A stretch of DNA of 40,460 bases from Paenibacillaceae bacterium (GTDB lineage Bacteria > Bacillota > Bacilli > Paenibacillales > Paenibacillaceae). Within the stretch, counting starts at the first letter, position 1, and every line of letters begins with the position of its first letter. This document shows positions 8,683 through 15,539 of this stretch, in pieces. Location: positions 1 through 40,460 of the forward strand of contig CAAFUF010000005.1 in the NCBI GenBank assembly GCA_900766135.1, given 5' to 3'. Made by a program: the position numbers and the translations under genes. Below the pieces are notes generated by a model. It had not been told where the DNA came from, did no database searches, and saw nothing but the letters and a program-made list of their open reading frames with translations.

Positions 8683-10044
8683 CTAGAGTGCCGAGACCCG
8701 CCGTTCGGTTTCGGTTGAAACCGCCTCGACGACCGGATGGTTCAACGCTTCCAGAAGCGGCCGCAGCGGAATCCATAACGCCTGCGCTTTGCGATCAAAC
8801 GTCACTTCCCACTCGGCGAACGACCCATCCTTGCGTTCGGCGGTCAGCACCCCGCGCCGCGTATCGGCGACCACGGAGGCATCCCCCCAGAAAATAAAGG
8901 CGCTTTGCGTCGCTTCGCTCCAGTAGACTTCGGCGCCGAGTCGCTCCATTACCGTTCGGACGGGCGCCAGATACTGGCCGTCTTGCATCTCGTATTCACC
9001 CGCCGCCAGTTGCATTTGCACGCCGCCTGCCTCCACCGTGAGCGGCAGCTCCGGTTTAAACAAAGCCGCATTCGGAACGACGTTGGACGCTACCCATTCG
9101 GCCGACGGGGCCGGGCGTTTTTTCTTGCCGATCCCGGGATCCAGCGTAAATTGAACGGGTTTTTGCTCCGCGGACAGAACGCGAAACTCGTAACCTAGCT
9201 TTTTATAATAATGAATAATTTCAGGCAGCGCCTTGACGGTCTCCTCATGTCCTCCTCCGTCGTGCATCAGTACGATGAGCTGTTCCCGGGGCTTTTCCTT
9301 CTTCACGTTACTCACGATTTCGTTCGCCGGGACGCCTTTGCGTTTGGAATCGCCGCTGTCCACGTTCCAATCGAAGACCTTATACCCCCCTTGTTCCAAC
9401 AAACTGAAATACGTTTTATCGAAATGCCCGTACGTTCCGCCCGGCGCACGTACCAGCGGCGTGCGGGTGCCCGTGATTTCCCGCAGCACTTCCTCCGTCG
9501 CCTTGACCTGTTTCCAGAAATGGCCGAAGCTGTCGTACAACGCGTCATAATCGTGGTTATACGTATGATTCCCGAGGGCGTGGCCTCCGTCGACGATGCG
9601 CCGGATCACCTCCGGGTAACGTTTGGCTTGCTCACCAAGCACGAAGAAGGTGGCGGTCACCTCTTCTTTTTTCAAAATCTCCAGTACCTGGTCCGTGTGC
9701 GGGCTTGGCCCGTCGTCAAACGTTAAATAGACCGTCTTGCCTTGCGCTTCCTGCTTCGTTGCCTTTGGGACATCCGCTTTCTTGGGCTTGGCCCCGGCCA
9801 AAGCCGCCGGCGCGGCAGCCGTACCTACGGCCGTGGCGGTTACGGGCTGCCCCTTCCGGGGTGCCGCGAGATTCGCTTTATCGGTCGCGGTTCCCACCGC
9901 GGCTTGTTCTTTCATGGCATGGGCCTTCACCTGGGGAATGCCTTGCGGCTGGAAGCCCAGCGGAACGCCGACCGCAGCGATCAGCACCAAGGTAAGCAAC
10001 AGCATACGAACCAACATCAGTCCGGAAATCCGTAATTGTTTCAT
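8683..10044 (-). CDS. Secreted polysaccharide deacetylase with a C-terminal copper-amine-oxidase-like domain
   Basis: Protein of 453 aa. An N-terminal hydrophobic anchor or signal (11-31) is followed by an Ala/Lys-rich linker (about 40-100). The NodB domain (about 103-290) has all five carbohydrate esterase 4 motifs: TFDDGPS (D110, D111), the metal histidines in GNHTYNH (H160, H164), RAPGG (199-203), FDWNVDSGD and LIVLMHDGG (H261). The C-terminal part, about 330-453, resembles the copper amine oxidase N-terminal-like domain common in Paenibacillus secreted proteins (APVRTVMERLGAEVYW), probably a wall or ligand-binding module. It likely deacetylates peptidoglycan or another GlcNAc polymer outside the membrane; the substrate is inferred. 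ATG start with SD GGAGGT. Confidence 0.9.
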   Translation of the reverse strand: MKQLRISGLMLVRMLLLTLVLIAAVGVPLGFQPQGIPQVKAHAMKEQAAVGTATDKANLAAPRKGQPVTATAVGTAAAPAALAGAKPKKADVPKATKQEAQGKTVYLTFDDGPSPHTDQVLEILKKEEVTATFFVLGEQAKRYPEVIRRIVDGGHALGNHTYNHDYDALYDSFGHFWKQVKATEEVLREITGTRTPLVRAPGGTYGHFDKTYFSLLEQGGYKVFDWNVDSGDSKRKGVPANEIVSNVKKEKPREQLIVLMHDGGGHEETVKALPEIIHYYKKLGYEFRVLSAEQKPVQFTLDPGIGKKKRPAPSAEWVASNVVPNAALFKPELPLTVEAGGVQMQLAAGEYEMQDGQYLAPVRTVMERLGAEVYWSEATQSAFIFWGDASVVADTRRGVLTAERKDGSFAEWEVTFDRKAQALWIPLRPLLEALNHPVVEAVSTETERRVSAL

Positions 10045-10156
10045 CGTTCTACCTCCGCAGCTAGGATCAAAATCTTTTCTATGAATCCATTACCTATCTG
10101 GTAGATTGTATGAAGGTAGAAAAGCAAATAGACTTCCGAATTAGCTATTGACGGCA

Positions 10157-10194
10157 TAAAAAAATCGCCCCTCGTCGTTTAGACAAGGGGCGAG
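10157..10194 (-). terminator. Intrinsic terminator of the Bcp peroxiredoxin gene
   Basis: On the minus strand TCGCCCC..GTC pairs with GAC..GGGGCGA (10165-10193), followed by seven T residues. It lies 35 bp after the bcp stop and separates it from the deacetylase gene. Confidence 0.9.
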
Positions 10195-10228
10195 ATTCGG
10201 CGCATGGCCCTTAAGCTCCGATTTACTT

Positions 10229-10711
10229 CTAATTCGTCTCCCGAAGCGCCTCCAGCACTTGCTCGGCGTGCCCTTTCACTCTGACGCCGCGCCATTCGCG
10301 GAGCAGCTTGCCCTCCTCGTCGATGAGGAACGTGGAGCGGACGATGCCTTCGAATTCGCGGCCGTACATTTTTTTCAACTGCCATACGCCAAACCTCCGG
10401 CACACCTCATGGGACTCGTCCGAGAGAAGCGGAAAATTCAGCCCTTGCTTCATAACGAACCTCCCGTGGGATTTCACCGAATCCCCGCTGATGCCTAGCA
10501 CCGCGGCCCCGTATTCGCCGTACGCCTCAGCGAGATCGCGGAAATCGCAAGCCTCTTGGGTGCAGGCCGGAGTCGAATCCTTGGGATAGAAATAAAGAAC
10601 GACCTTGCGGCCGCGAAATTGCGATAGCGAAACTTCCTCCCCGCTGTCTGCGGGAAGCCGAAAGTCCGGAACGGGCTTGCCGATTTGCACTTGTTGCGGT
10701 TGTTTCGACAT
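10229..10711 (-). CDS. bcp: Thioredoxin-dependent peroxiredoxin, Bcp/PrxQ type
   Basis: Cytosolic thiol peroxidase of 160 aa that reduces hydroperoxides with thioredoxin. The peroxidatic cysteine is in TPACTQEAC, with a second cysteine five residues on, the atypical 2-Cys arrangement of E. coli Bcp. The frame stays open upstream to 10882, but the start at 10711 (MSKQPQQ) is preferred: it has SD GAGGAGG six bases upstream and gives the normal family length. The gene is divergent from the LCP gene. B. subtilis has its homologue (ygaF) next to gsaB, and hemL/gsaB is also nearby here. No perR is visible in the window. Confidence 0.93.
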   Translation of the reverse strand: MSKQPQQVQIGKPVPDFRLPADSGEEVSLSQFRGRKVVLYFYPKDSTPACTQEACDFRDLAEAYGEYGAAVLGISGDSVKSHGRFVMKQGLNFPLLSDESHEVCRRFGVWQLKKMYGREFEGIVRSTFLIDEEGKLLREWRGVRVKGHAEQVLEALRETN

Positions 10712-10745
10712 GCGAACTCCTCCTCGGGCCTCTCCAACCCTGAAA

Positions 10746-10774
10746 TTGATTGTATTTACAAAAAAAATTATAAT
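10746..10774 (+). promoter_or_regulatory. Sigma-A promoter of the LCP gene
   Basis: TTGATT (10746-10751), 17-bp spacer, TATAAT (10769-10774). The 130-bp divergent region also drives bcp on the other strand and is strongly AT-rich. A second TATAAT at 10795-10800 lacks a good -35 element. Confidence 0.6.
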
Positions 10775-10841
10775 GTAAAGATATGTAGTATATCTATAAT
10801 AGAAACCGAATTTATCGTACGATCTGAAAGGAACGAACCCA

Positions 10842-11936
10842 ATGACGAAACGCACAAAACGGGCAATTCTCTGGTCGGTCATCGGAGTGGTGGTCGTCGC
10901 AGCCGCCTTAGTGGCATACTATTTTACCGCCATCTACAACCAAGTGGACAATTTTCAAAAAGAAGGAGAACAGTCTCCTTTTTATAACGTGCAGCCAACC
11001 GAAACGAAAGTACCGGAGCCGCCCAAATGGGAAGGCACGGAACGCGTGAACATCCTGTTGATGGGCGTGGATGCGCGCGGTTTGAAGAAAGGGGAAATCC
11101 CCCGCTCGGACACCATGCTGGTCGCTTCCCTGGACCCCGTGAGCAAGAAGGCTTACCTCTTCTCGATTCTGCGCGACACATACACGGAAATTCCGGAGCA
11201 CGGCTCGGACCGGATCAACACGGCGATCACCCATGGCCCGAATACGGCGATGCAGGCGGTCTCCGACCTGCTGGGCATCCCGATTCAATATTATGTGTAT
11301 ACCGACTTCCAAGGATTCATCGCGTTGGTGGATGCGGTCGGCGGGGTTGATTTTTACGTGGAAAAGGATATGCACTACACCAGCAAAGCGGATAACCATG
11401 AATACGATATCGATTTAAAAAAAGGACAGCAGCACCTCGACGGCAAAACCGCGCTGCAATACGTCCGCTTCCGGCACGACGCCTTGTCCGACTACACCCG
11501 GACCGAGCGGCAGCGCAACTTCCTGAAGGCCGTGGCGGATAAGTTGAAATCGACGACCTCGATCATGAAGTTGCCTTCGATCCTGGAGAAAATCAATCCT
11601 TACATCGACACGAACCTGTCGGTTCAGGATATGTGGAAGCTGGCCACCGTCGGGTATGACGCGCAAATGTCCGCCAGCGAGCAAATTCCGCCGATGGAAC
11701 TGCTGGTCGAGAAAAGCGTTGGCGGTTCGTCCGTACTGGGCGTTCGCAGCGAAGATGAACTGAAACAATACGTGCAGGACGTATTTAATAAAAGCGAAGA
11801 AACCGGCACCGGCGACGGGGCTGAAAGCGGCAGCGAGCCCGGCGGAACCGAGAGTAACGACGGCGGCGGCGGCAGCACGGGCCGAACGGGAGCGAGCGCC
11901 GGCAACGGCACGAACCTGGAGGCGGCCAGCCCGTGA
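10842..11936 (+). CDS. LytR-CpsA-Psr (LCP) family wall-polymer ligase
   Basis: Protein of 364 aa. A basic cytoplasmic tip and one membrane helix (about 8-29) precede an extracellular LCP domain (about 68-235). LCP enzymes transfer polyprenyl-phosphate-linked polymers, such as teichoic acids or capsule, to peptidoglycan. The pyrophosphate-binding arginines and acids are present: R88 and D90 in PRSDTM, R111 and D112 in SILRDTY, R209 and R211 in YVRFRHD, and R220, R223 and R225 in DYTRTERQR. The last 45 residues are Gly/Ser/Thr-rich and look like a disordered tail. ATG start after AAAGGAAC. Which polymer it transfers cannot be told. Confidence 0.92.
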   Translation: MTKRTKRAILWSVIGVVVVAAALVAYYFTAIYNQVDNFQKEGEQSPFYNVQPTETKVPEPPKWEGTERVNILLMGVDARGLKKGEIPRSDTMLVASLDPVSKKAYLFSILRDTYTEIPEHGSDRINTAITHGPNTAMQAVSDLLGIPIQYYVYTDFQGFIALVDAVGGVDFYVEKDMHYTSKADNHEYDIDLKKGQQHLDGKTALQYVRFRHDALSDYTRTERQRNFLKAVADKLKSTTSIMKLPSILEKINPYIDTNLSVQDMWKLATVGYDAQMSASEQIPPMELLVEKSVGGSSVLGVRSEDELKQYVQDVFNKSEETGTGDGAESGSEPGGTESNDGGGGSTGRTGASAGNGTNLEAASP

Positions 11937-12110
11937 GGTTGGGGAGTCCTCTCTAGAGGCGGACCCCTGCCCGGGTGGTTGGAAATTCGCTCTAGAGGCG
12001 AACTCCTGTCCGTCAGGCTGGGAGTCCTCTCTAGAGGCGGACCCCTGCCCGGGAGGTTGAAATTCGCTCTAGAGGATGAACTCCTGCCGGAGGTTCAGGG
12101 CCTCTATAGG
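11937..12110 (+). repeat. Two tandem ~78-bp units, each carrying two XbaI-like dyads
   Basis: Unit 1 (11943-12020) and unit 2 (12021-12098) are nearly identical over their first two thirds. Each unit has GGAGTCCTCTCTAGAGGCGG followed about 45 bp later by AATTCGCTCTAGAGG, so CTCTAGAG recurs four times. CCTCTCTAGAGG and TTCGCTCTAGAGGCGAA are self-complementary and could form short hairpins. A decayed third copy seems to follow at about 12121-12165 (CATGAGGTCGAGGGACGGATCT...). No convincing gene covers this stretch. Confidence 0.8.
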
Positions 12111-12225
12111 CGATTCCATCCCATGAGGTCGAGGGACGGATCTCTCGAGGAGGCATGCCTGAGCTCGCGGCGTTGGGGCCCTGCTCGAGAGACGGCCTTT
12201 TCTCTCTTGGGAGCGTCGGCGGCGG

Positions 12226-12305
12226 GTGGCTATGATCGGTGGTTATCGGTCGTCGTGGTCGTTGGTGGTCGTGGTCGCTATGGTCGCTGGTTGTCACTGA
12301 CGGTC
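12226..12305 (+). repeat. Low-complexity GGTCGY/GGTGGT tract
   Basis: About 80 bp built of variants of GGTCGT, GGTCGC and GGTGGT, strongly G/T-biased on the plus strand. An open frame crosses it (11979-12362), but the translation has no domain-like features and consists of repeats, so I do not call it a gene. Confidence 0.6.
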
Positions 12306-12360
12306 GGCGTTGAGCTAACTGCAGCTATTTGCCCCACCAAATGTCGCTATTCGCACCGCT

Positions 12361-12430
12361 AACTGCCACTAAACGCATCACTAACTGGCACTAAACGTAC
12401 CAACGCCACTAAACGTACCACCGACTGGCG
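12361..12430 (+). repeat. Short direct repeats of GSCACTAAACG
   Basis: GCCACTAAACG (12365), GGCACTAAACGTACCA (12387) and GCCACTAAACGTACCA (12405) occur at intervals of 22 and 18 bp, with AACTGSC-type flanks. They are part of the repeat-rich gap before hemL. Confidence 0.7.
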
Positions 12431-12433
12431 CCA

Positions 12434-12616
12434 GATGTAAAAGTGCAGTTCATTTTCGCTAAAACTGCTCTTTTGGGCCCGCCGGATGTAAAAGTGCAGT
12501 TCATTTCCTCTGAAAAGTAGCTTTGGGGACGTATCCCGCAAGTTGAGATGTACTTTTGCACCTTATCGCACGAAAATGCCGATTTCCGGACAAATCAAAT
12601 GTACTTTTGCAGTTGG
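12434..12616 (+). repeat. Paired 51-bp repeats, two direct and two in variant/inverted form
   Basis: ATGTAAAAGTGCAGTT occurs at 12435-12450 and again at 12486-12501, a period of 51 bp. Similarity continues through the rest of the 51-bp unit. Downstream, ATGTACTTTTGCA occurs at 12548 and 12599, again 51 bp apart; its central ACTTTT is the reverse complement of the AAAAGT in the first pair. The 12599 copy is followed by GTT, so both types share ATGTA-N5-GCAGTT. The cluster ends about 65 bp before the hemL start and may contain its transcription start. Confidence 0.8.
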
Positions 12617-12679
12617 CTCGCCCACGAATCAAGTTTGGCTCATCCCAGCAGCTATTCAACAGAAAGGAAGTTTAGAAAA

Positions 12680-13990
12680 ATGAATCGATCACAATCGGAA
12701 CGATTGTATGAAGAAGCGTTGCAACATATCGTAGGTGGCGTCAACAGCCCCTCCCGCTCGTTCAAGGCGGTTGGCGGCGGGGCGCCCGTTTTTATGAAAA
12801 AAGCCGAAGGCGCGTACTTTTGGGACGTGGACGGAAATAAATACGTCGATTATTTGGCGGCTTACGGGCCGATCATAACCGGACATGCCCATCCGCACGT
12901 CACGAAAGCGATCCAGGAAGCCGCGGCGAACGGCACGTTGTACGGCACGCCAACCGAGCTGGAGATCCGCTTGGCCGTCATGCTGAAGGAAGCGATCCCT
13001 TCGATGGACAAGGTGCGCTTCGTCAACTCCGGCACGGAAGCGGTCATGACCACGATCCGCGTTGCCCGCGCTTATACGAAGCGCAACAAGATCATCAAAT
13101 TCGCCGGGTGCTACCACGGCCATTCCGATCTCGTGCTCGTGGCCGCCGGTTCCGGCCCGTCCACGCTGGGCATCCCCGACAGCGCCGGCATTCCGACCAG
13201 CATCGCACACGAGGTGATCACCGTGCCTTTTAACGATGCTCCGGCGCTGAAAGAGGCGCTCGACAAGTGGGGCGACGACGTCGCCGCCGTCATGGTCGAG
13301 CCGATCGTCGGGAACTTCGGCATGGTGATGCCGAAGCCCGGGTTCTTGGAAGAGCTCTGCCGGCTCGCGCGGCAGTATGGTGCCCTCGTCATCTACGACG
13401 AGGTCATCACGGCCTTCCGCTTCCACTACGGCTCGGCGCAAACGTACGCCGGCCTCTCGAACCACGAAGCGATTCGGCCGGACCTGACCGCCCTCGGCAA
13501 GATCATCGGCGGCGGGCTGCCGATCGGCGCATACGGCGGCAGCAAAGAGATCATGGAGCAGGTGGCGCCGCTCGGTCCGGCCTATCAGGCCGGGACGATG
13601 GCGGGCAACCCTGCATCCATCTCCGCCGGCATCGCCTGCCTCGAGGTGCTGCAGGGCGCCGGGGTTTACGACGAGATGGACCGTCTCGCCGTGAAATTGA
13701 CCGACGGCCTGGCCGAGTCGGCCCGCCGCCATGGGGTGCCGTTGACGATCAACCGGATCCGCGGCTCGTTCTCGACGCACTTCTGCGACCACCCGGTCAC
13801 GAATTACGACGAGGCCCAAGACACGGACGGCGAAGCGTTCGCCGCCTTTTTCCGCGCCATGCTTAGCCGCGGCGTCAACCTCGCCCCGTCGAAATACGAA
13901 GCCTGGTTCCTGACGACGGCGCACACGGAAGCCGATATCGACTTCACCTTGGAAGCCGCCGAAGCTTCGTTCAAGGAAATTGCCCGATAA
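12680..13990 (+). CDS. hemL: Glutamate-1-semialdehyde 2,1-aminomutase
   Basis: PLP enzyme of 436 aa that converts glutamate-1-semialdehyde to 5-aminolevulinate in C5 haem synthesis. It is full length. The PLP lysine is K274 in LTALGKIIGGGLPIGAYGG, with the PLP-site NSGTEAV at 116-122 and YDEVITAFR at 239-247. The frame is open upstream to 12548, but ATG at 12680 has SD AGAAAGGAAG and gives the normal N-terminus. It stands alone, without hemAXCDB, so it is more like the second B. subtilis paralogue GsaB, whose gene also lies next to a bcp homologue. The gene is followed by a strong terminator. Confidence 0.94.
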   Translation: MNRSQSERLYEEALQHIVGGVNSPSRSFKAVGGGAPVFMKKAEGAYFWDVDGNKYVDYLAAYGPIITGHAHPHVTKAIQEAAANGTLYGTPTELEIRLAVMLKEAIPSMDKVRFVNSGTEAVMTTIRVARAYTKRNKIIKFAGCYHGHSDLVLVAAGSGPSTLGIPDSAGIPTSIAHEVITVPFNDAPALKEALDKWGDDVAAVMVEPIVGNFGMVMPKPGFLEELCRLARQYGALVIYDEVITAFRFHYGSAQTYAGLSNHEAIRPDLTALGKIIGGGLPIGAYGGSKEIMEQVAPLGPAYQAGTMAGNPASISAGIACLEVLQGAGVYDEMDRLAVKLTDGLAESARRHGVPLTINRIRGSFSTHFCDHPVTNYDEAQDTDGEAFAAFFRAMLSRGVNLAPSKYEAWFLTTAHTEADIDFTLEAAEASFKEIAR

Positions 13991-13998
13991 AATAATAG

Positions 13999-14042
13999 AG
14001 TCTGCCTGGTACGTTCGGTAACGATCAGGCAGACTTTTTTTT
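13999..14042 (+). terminator. Intrinsic terminator of hemL
   Basis: AGTCTGCCTG (13999-14008) pairs with CAGGCAGACT (14026-14035), followed by eight T residues. Confidence 0.93.
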
Positions 14043-14071
14043 CGGTTAAGCGCTACCCCGGCTTCGTCCCA

Positions 14072-14100
14072 TTTACGATTCTCCGCGAACGTTCTATACT
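14072..14100 (+). promoter_or_regulatory. Sigma-A promoter of the symporter gene
   Basis: TTTACG (14072-14077), 17-bp spacer, TATACT (14095-14100), giving a leader of about 28 nt. It lies between the hemL terminator and the next gene. Confidence 0.7.
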
Positions 14101-14134
14101 ACAAGAAGCTTATAAACCAAAGGATGTCGTGACC

Positions 14135-15106
14135 ATGTTGCAATCGTTGAACCGGCAACTGAACAGATTGATGCCTTTGATCACGCCCGTTAGCATCTTG
14201 ATCGGCGTCCTTTGCGGGAGCCGTCTGGCCGCTTATACCTATTTGTCTCCTTGGCTGTTTGCGTTCATGACCTTTGCCGGGAGCATCAGCCTCAGCTTCA
14301 AGGATTTTCTGAACGTGCTCAAAAAACCGCTCCCCTTGATGTTATGCCTATTCATCCTTCATTTGGCCATGCCGCTGATCGCCATGGGGATGGGTCATCT
14401 GGCATTCCCCGGGGATTTCTATACGATTACCGGCTTCATTCTCGCCGCGGCGATTCCAACCGGGGTCAGCAGCTTTGTCTGGGTCGGCATTTACAAGGGG
14501 AACATCGCCTTGACCCTGTCGATCATCCTGATCGATACGCTGCTGGCCCCGTTCGTCGTACCCGGCATCCTGTCGCTGCTGGTCGGCACGAGCGTCCGGC
14601 TCGATGCGGTGGCGATGATGACCAGCCTGTTCTGGATGATCGTCGTCCCCTCTCTCCTCGGCATGCTGCTGAACCAGTGGACCAAAGGCAAGGTTATCGC
14701 TTCCTGTGGGCCTTGGTTGAACCCGTTCTCGAAGCTCACCATGGCTTCTGTCGTGGCGATCAACGGCGCGGTTGTCGCTCCTTACCTGACCGACTTCAGC
14801 CCTCGGCTGCTCGGTCTCGCCGCGATCATCGTCATGCTGGCGGCAATCGGCTACGTGCTTGGATTCGGCTTGTCCCGGTTGATCGGCCTGAACGAAGCCG
14901 ACAAGGTGGCGCTCGTCTTCAACGGCGGCATGCGCAACATCAGCGCCGGCGCGGTGCTGGCCGTCACCTACTTCCCTGCTCCGGTGGCCGTGCCGGTCGT
15001 GCTGGGCATGGTGTTCCAGCAGATGATGGCCTCCCTCGTGGGCCTGGTGCTGGGACGGCAAGCCCGCGCGCGCCGGCAGAAGGACAAAACGGCGGCGGCC
15101 GCGTGA
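14135..15106 (+). CDS. Bile acid:sodium symporter (BASS) family transporter
   Basis: Integral membrane protein of 323 aa with about nine to ten hydrophobic segments. Family features include AAAIPTGVSSFVWVG in the middle and FNGGMRNISAGAVLA in the C-terminal half, matching the two conserved crossover regions of SBF/BASS proteins such as B. subtilis YocS. Bacterial members carry organic anions (pantoate, keto acids, bile acids) with sodium; the substrate here is unknown. I prefer ATG at 14135, which is 10 bases from AAAGGA. A GTG at 14129 is also possible. It has its own promoter and appears monocistronic. No obvious terminator follows; the repeat cluster at 15203-15387 does. Confidence 0.85.
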   Translation: MLQSLNRQLNRLMPLITPVSILIGVLCGSRLAAYTYLSPWLFAFMTFAGSISLSFKDFLNVLKKPLPLMLCLFILHLAMPLIAMGMGHLAFPGDFYTITGFILAAAIPTGVSSFVWVGIYKGNIALTLSIILIDTLLAPFVVPGILSLLVGTSVRLDAVAMMTSLFWMIVVPSLLGMLLNQWTKGKVIASCGPWLNPFSKLTMASVVAINGAVVAPYLTDFSPRLLGLAAIIVMLAAIGYVLGFGLSRLIGLNEADKVALVFNGGMRNISAGAVLAVTYFPAPVAVPVVLGMVFQQMMASLVGLVLGRQARARRQKDKTAAAA

Positions 15107-15202
15107 TTTTTCCGAAGCTCTCGGCAGCACGTGCACGTGTTCACTCGCTCCAGCAGCCACACTCTCGTCACACTCTCGCCGCCCTAGCTGCCTTCTGGCC
15201 CT

Positions 15203-15387
15203 CTAACGGAACCAGGTGATCTTATTCGTCTATTTCCTGGCCATTTCCCGGCCTAACGGAACCAGAAGTCGCTATTCGGCCCAAACAAACATTGAACCAC
15301 GCCTAAAACGGAAAATAACGTCTCTCCGTTCCGTTAGATTCCAGAATGGATAGATTACTCCCAAATAAGGTCTCTGAGTTCCGTTAG
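15203..15387 (+). repeat. Four copies of a 24-bp CTAACGGAAC..TTATT motif, two direct and two inverted
   Basis: The motif starts CTAACGGAAC and ends STTATT or SCTATT. Plus-strand copies are at 15203-15226 and 15253-15276. Inverted copies are at 15314-15337 and 15364-15387. Within each pair the start-to-start distance is exactly 50 bp, so the cluster is dyad-symmetric. It fills the 433-bp gap between the convergent symporter and solute-binding protein genes. No gene is seen in the gap. Confidence 0.88.
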
Positions 15388-15479
15388 CGGTACTCTCACA
15401 AGTCACCGGCCACCCGCCACATTGGCACCATACTTGCCCCCAGTTCCCGCAACGGCGCCCCATTAGGCGCATCCAACGC

Positions 15480-15524
15480 AAAAAAAGCCTCCCCCGGTCC
15501 AAACCGGACCGTCAGGGGAGGCTC
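15480..15524 (-). terminator. Intrinsic terminator of the solute-binding protein gene
   Basis: On the minus strand GCCTCCCC..GGTCCGG pairs with CCGG..GGGGGAGGC (15487-15522), followed by six to seven T residues. It starts 16 bp after the stop codon. Confidence 0.9.
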
Positions 15525-15539
15525 TTGGCAACTTACCGC

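Noticed and set aside
10759..10775. PerR box in the bcp/LCP intergenic region
   Set aside because: Only a half-site-like TTATAAT is present; the second half does not match, and the region is generally AT-rich.
11979..12362. 127-codon open frame on the plus strand
   Set aside because: It runs through tandem hairpin repeats and the GGTCGY tract; the translation is repetitive with no domain, and there is no SD.
12434..12616. CRISPR-like array with 51-bp period
   Set aside because: Only two copies per type, similarity extends into the supposed spacers, and no cas genes.
15203..15387. CRISPR-like array (24-bp repeats with 26-bp spacers)
   Set aside because: There are only two repeats per orientation, the two pairs are inverted to each other, the repeat interior varies, and no cas genes are nearby.
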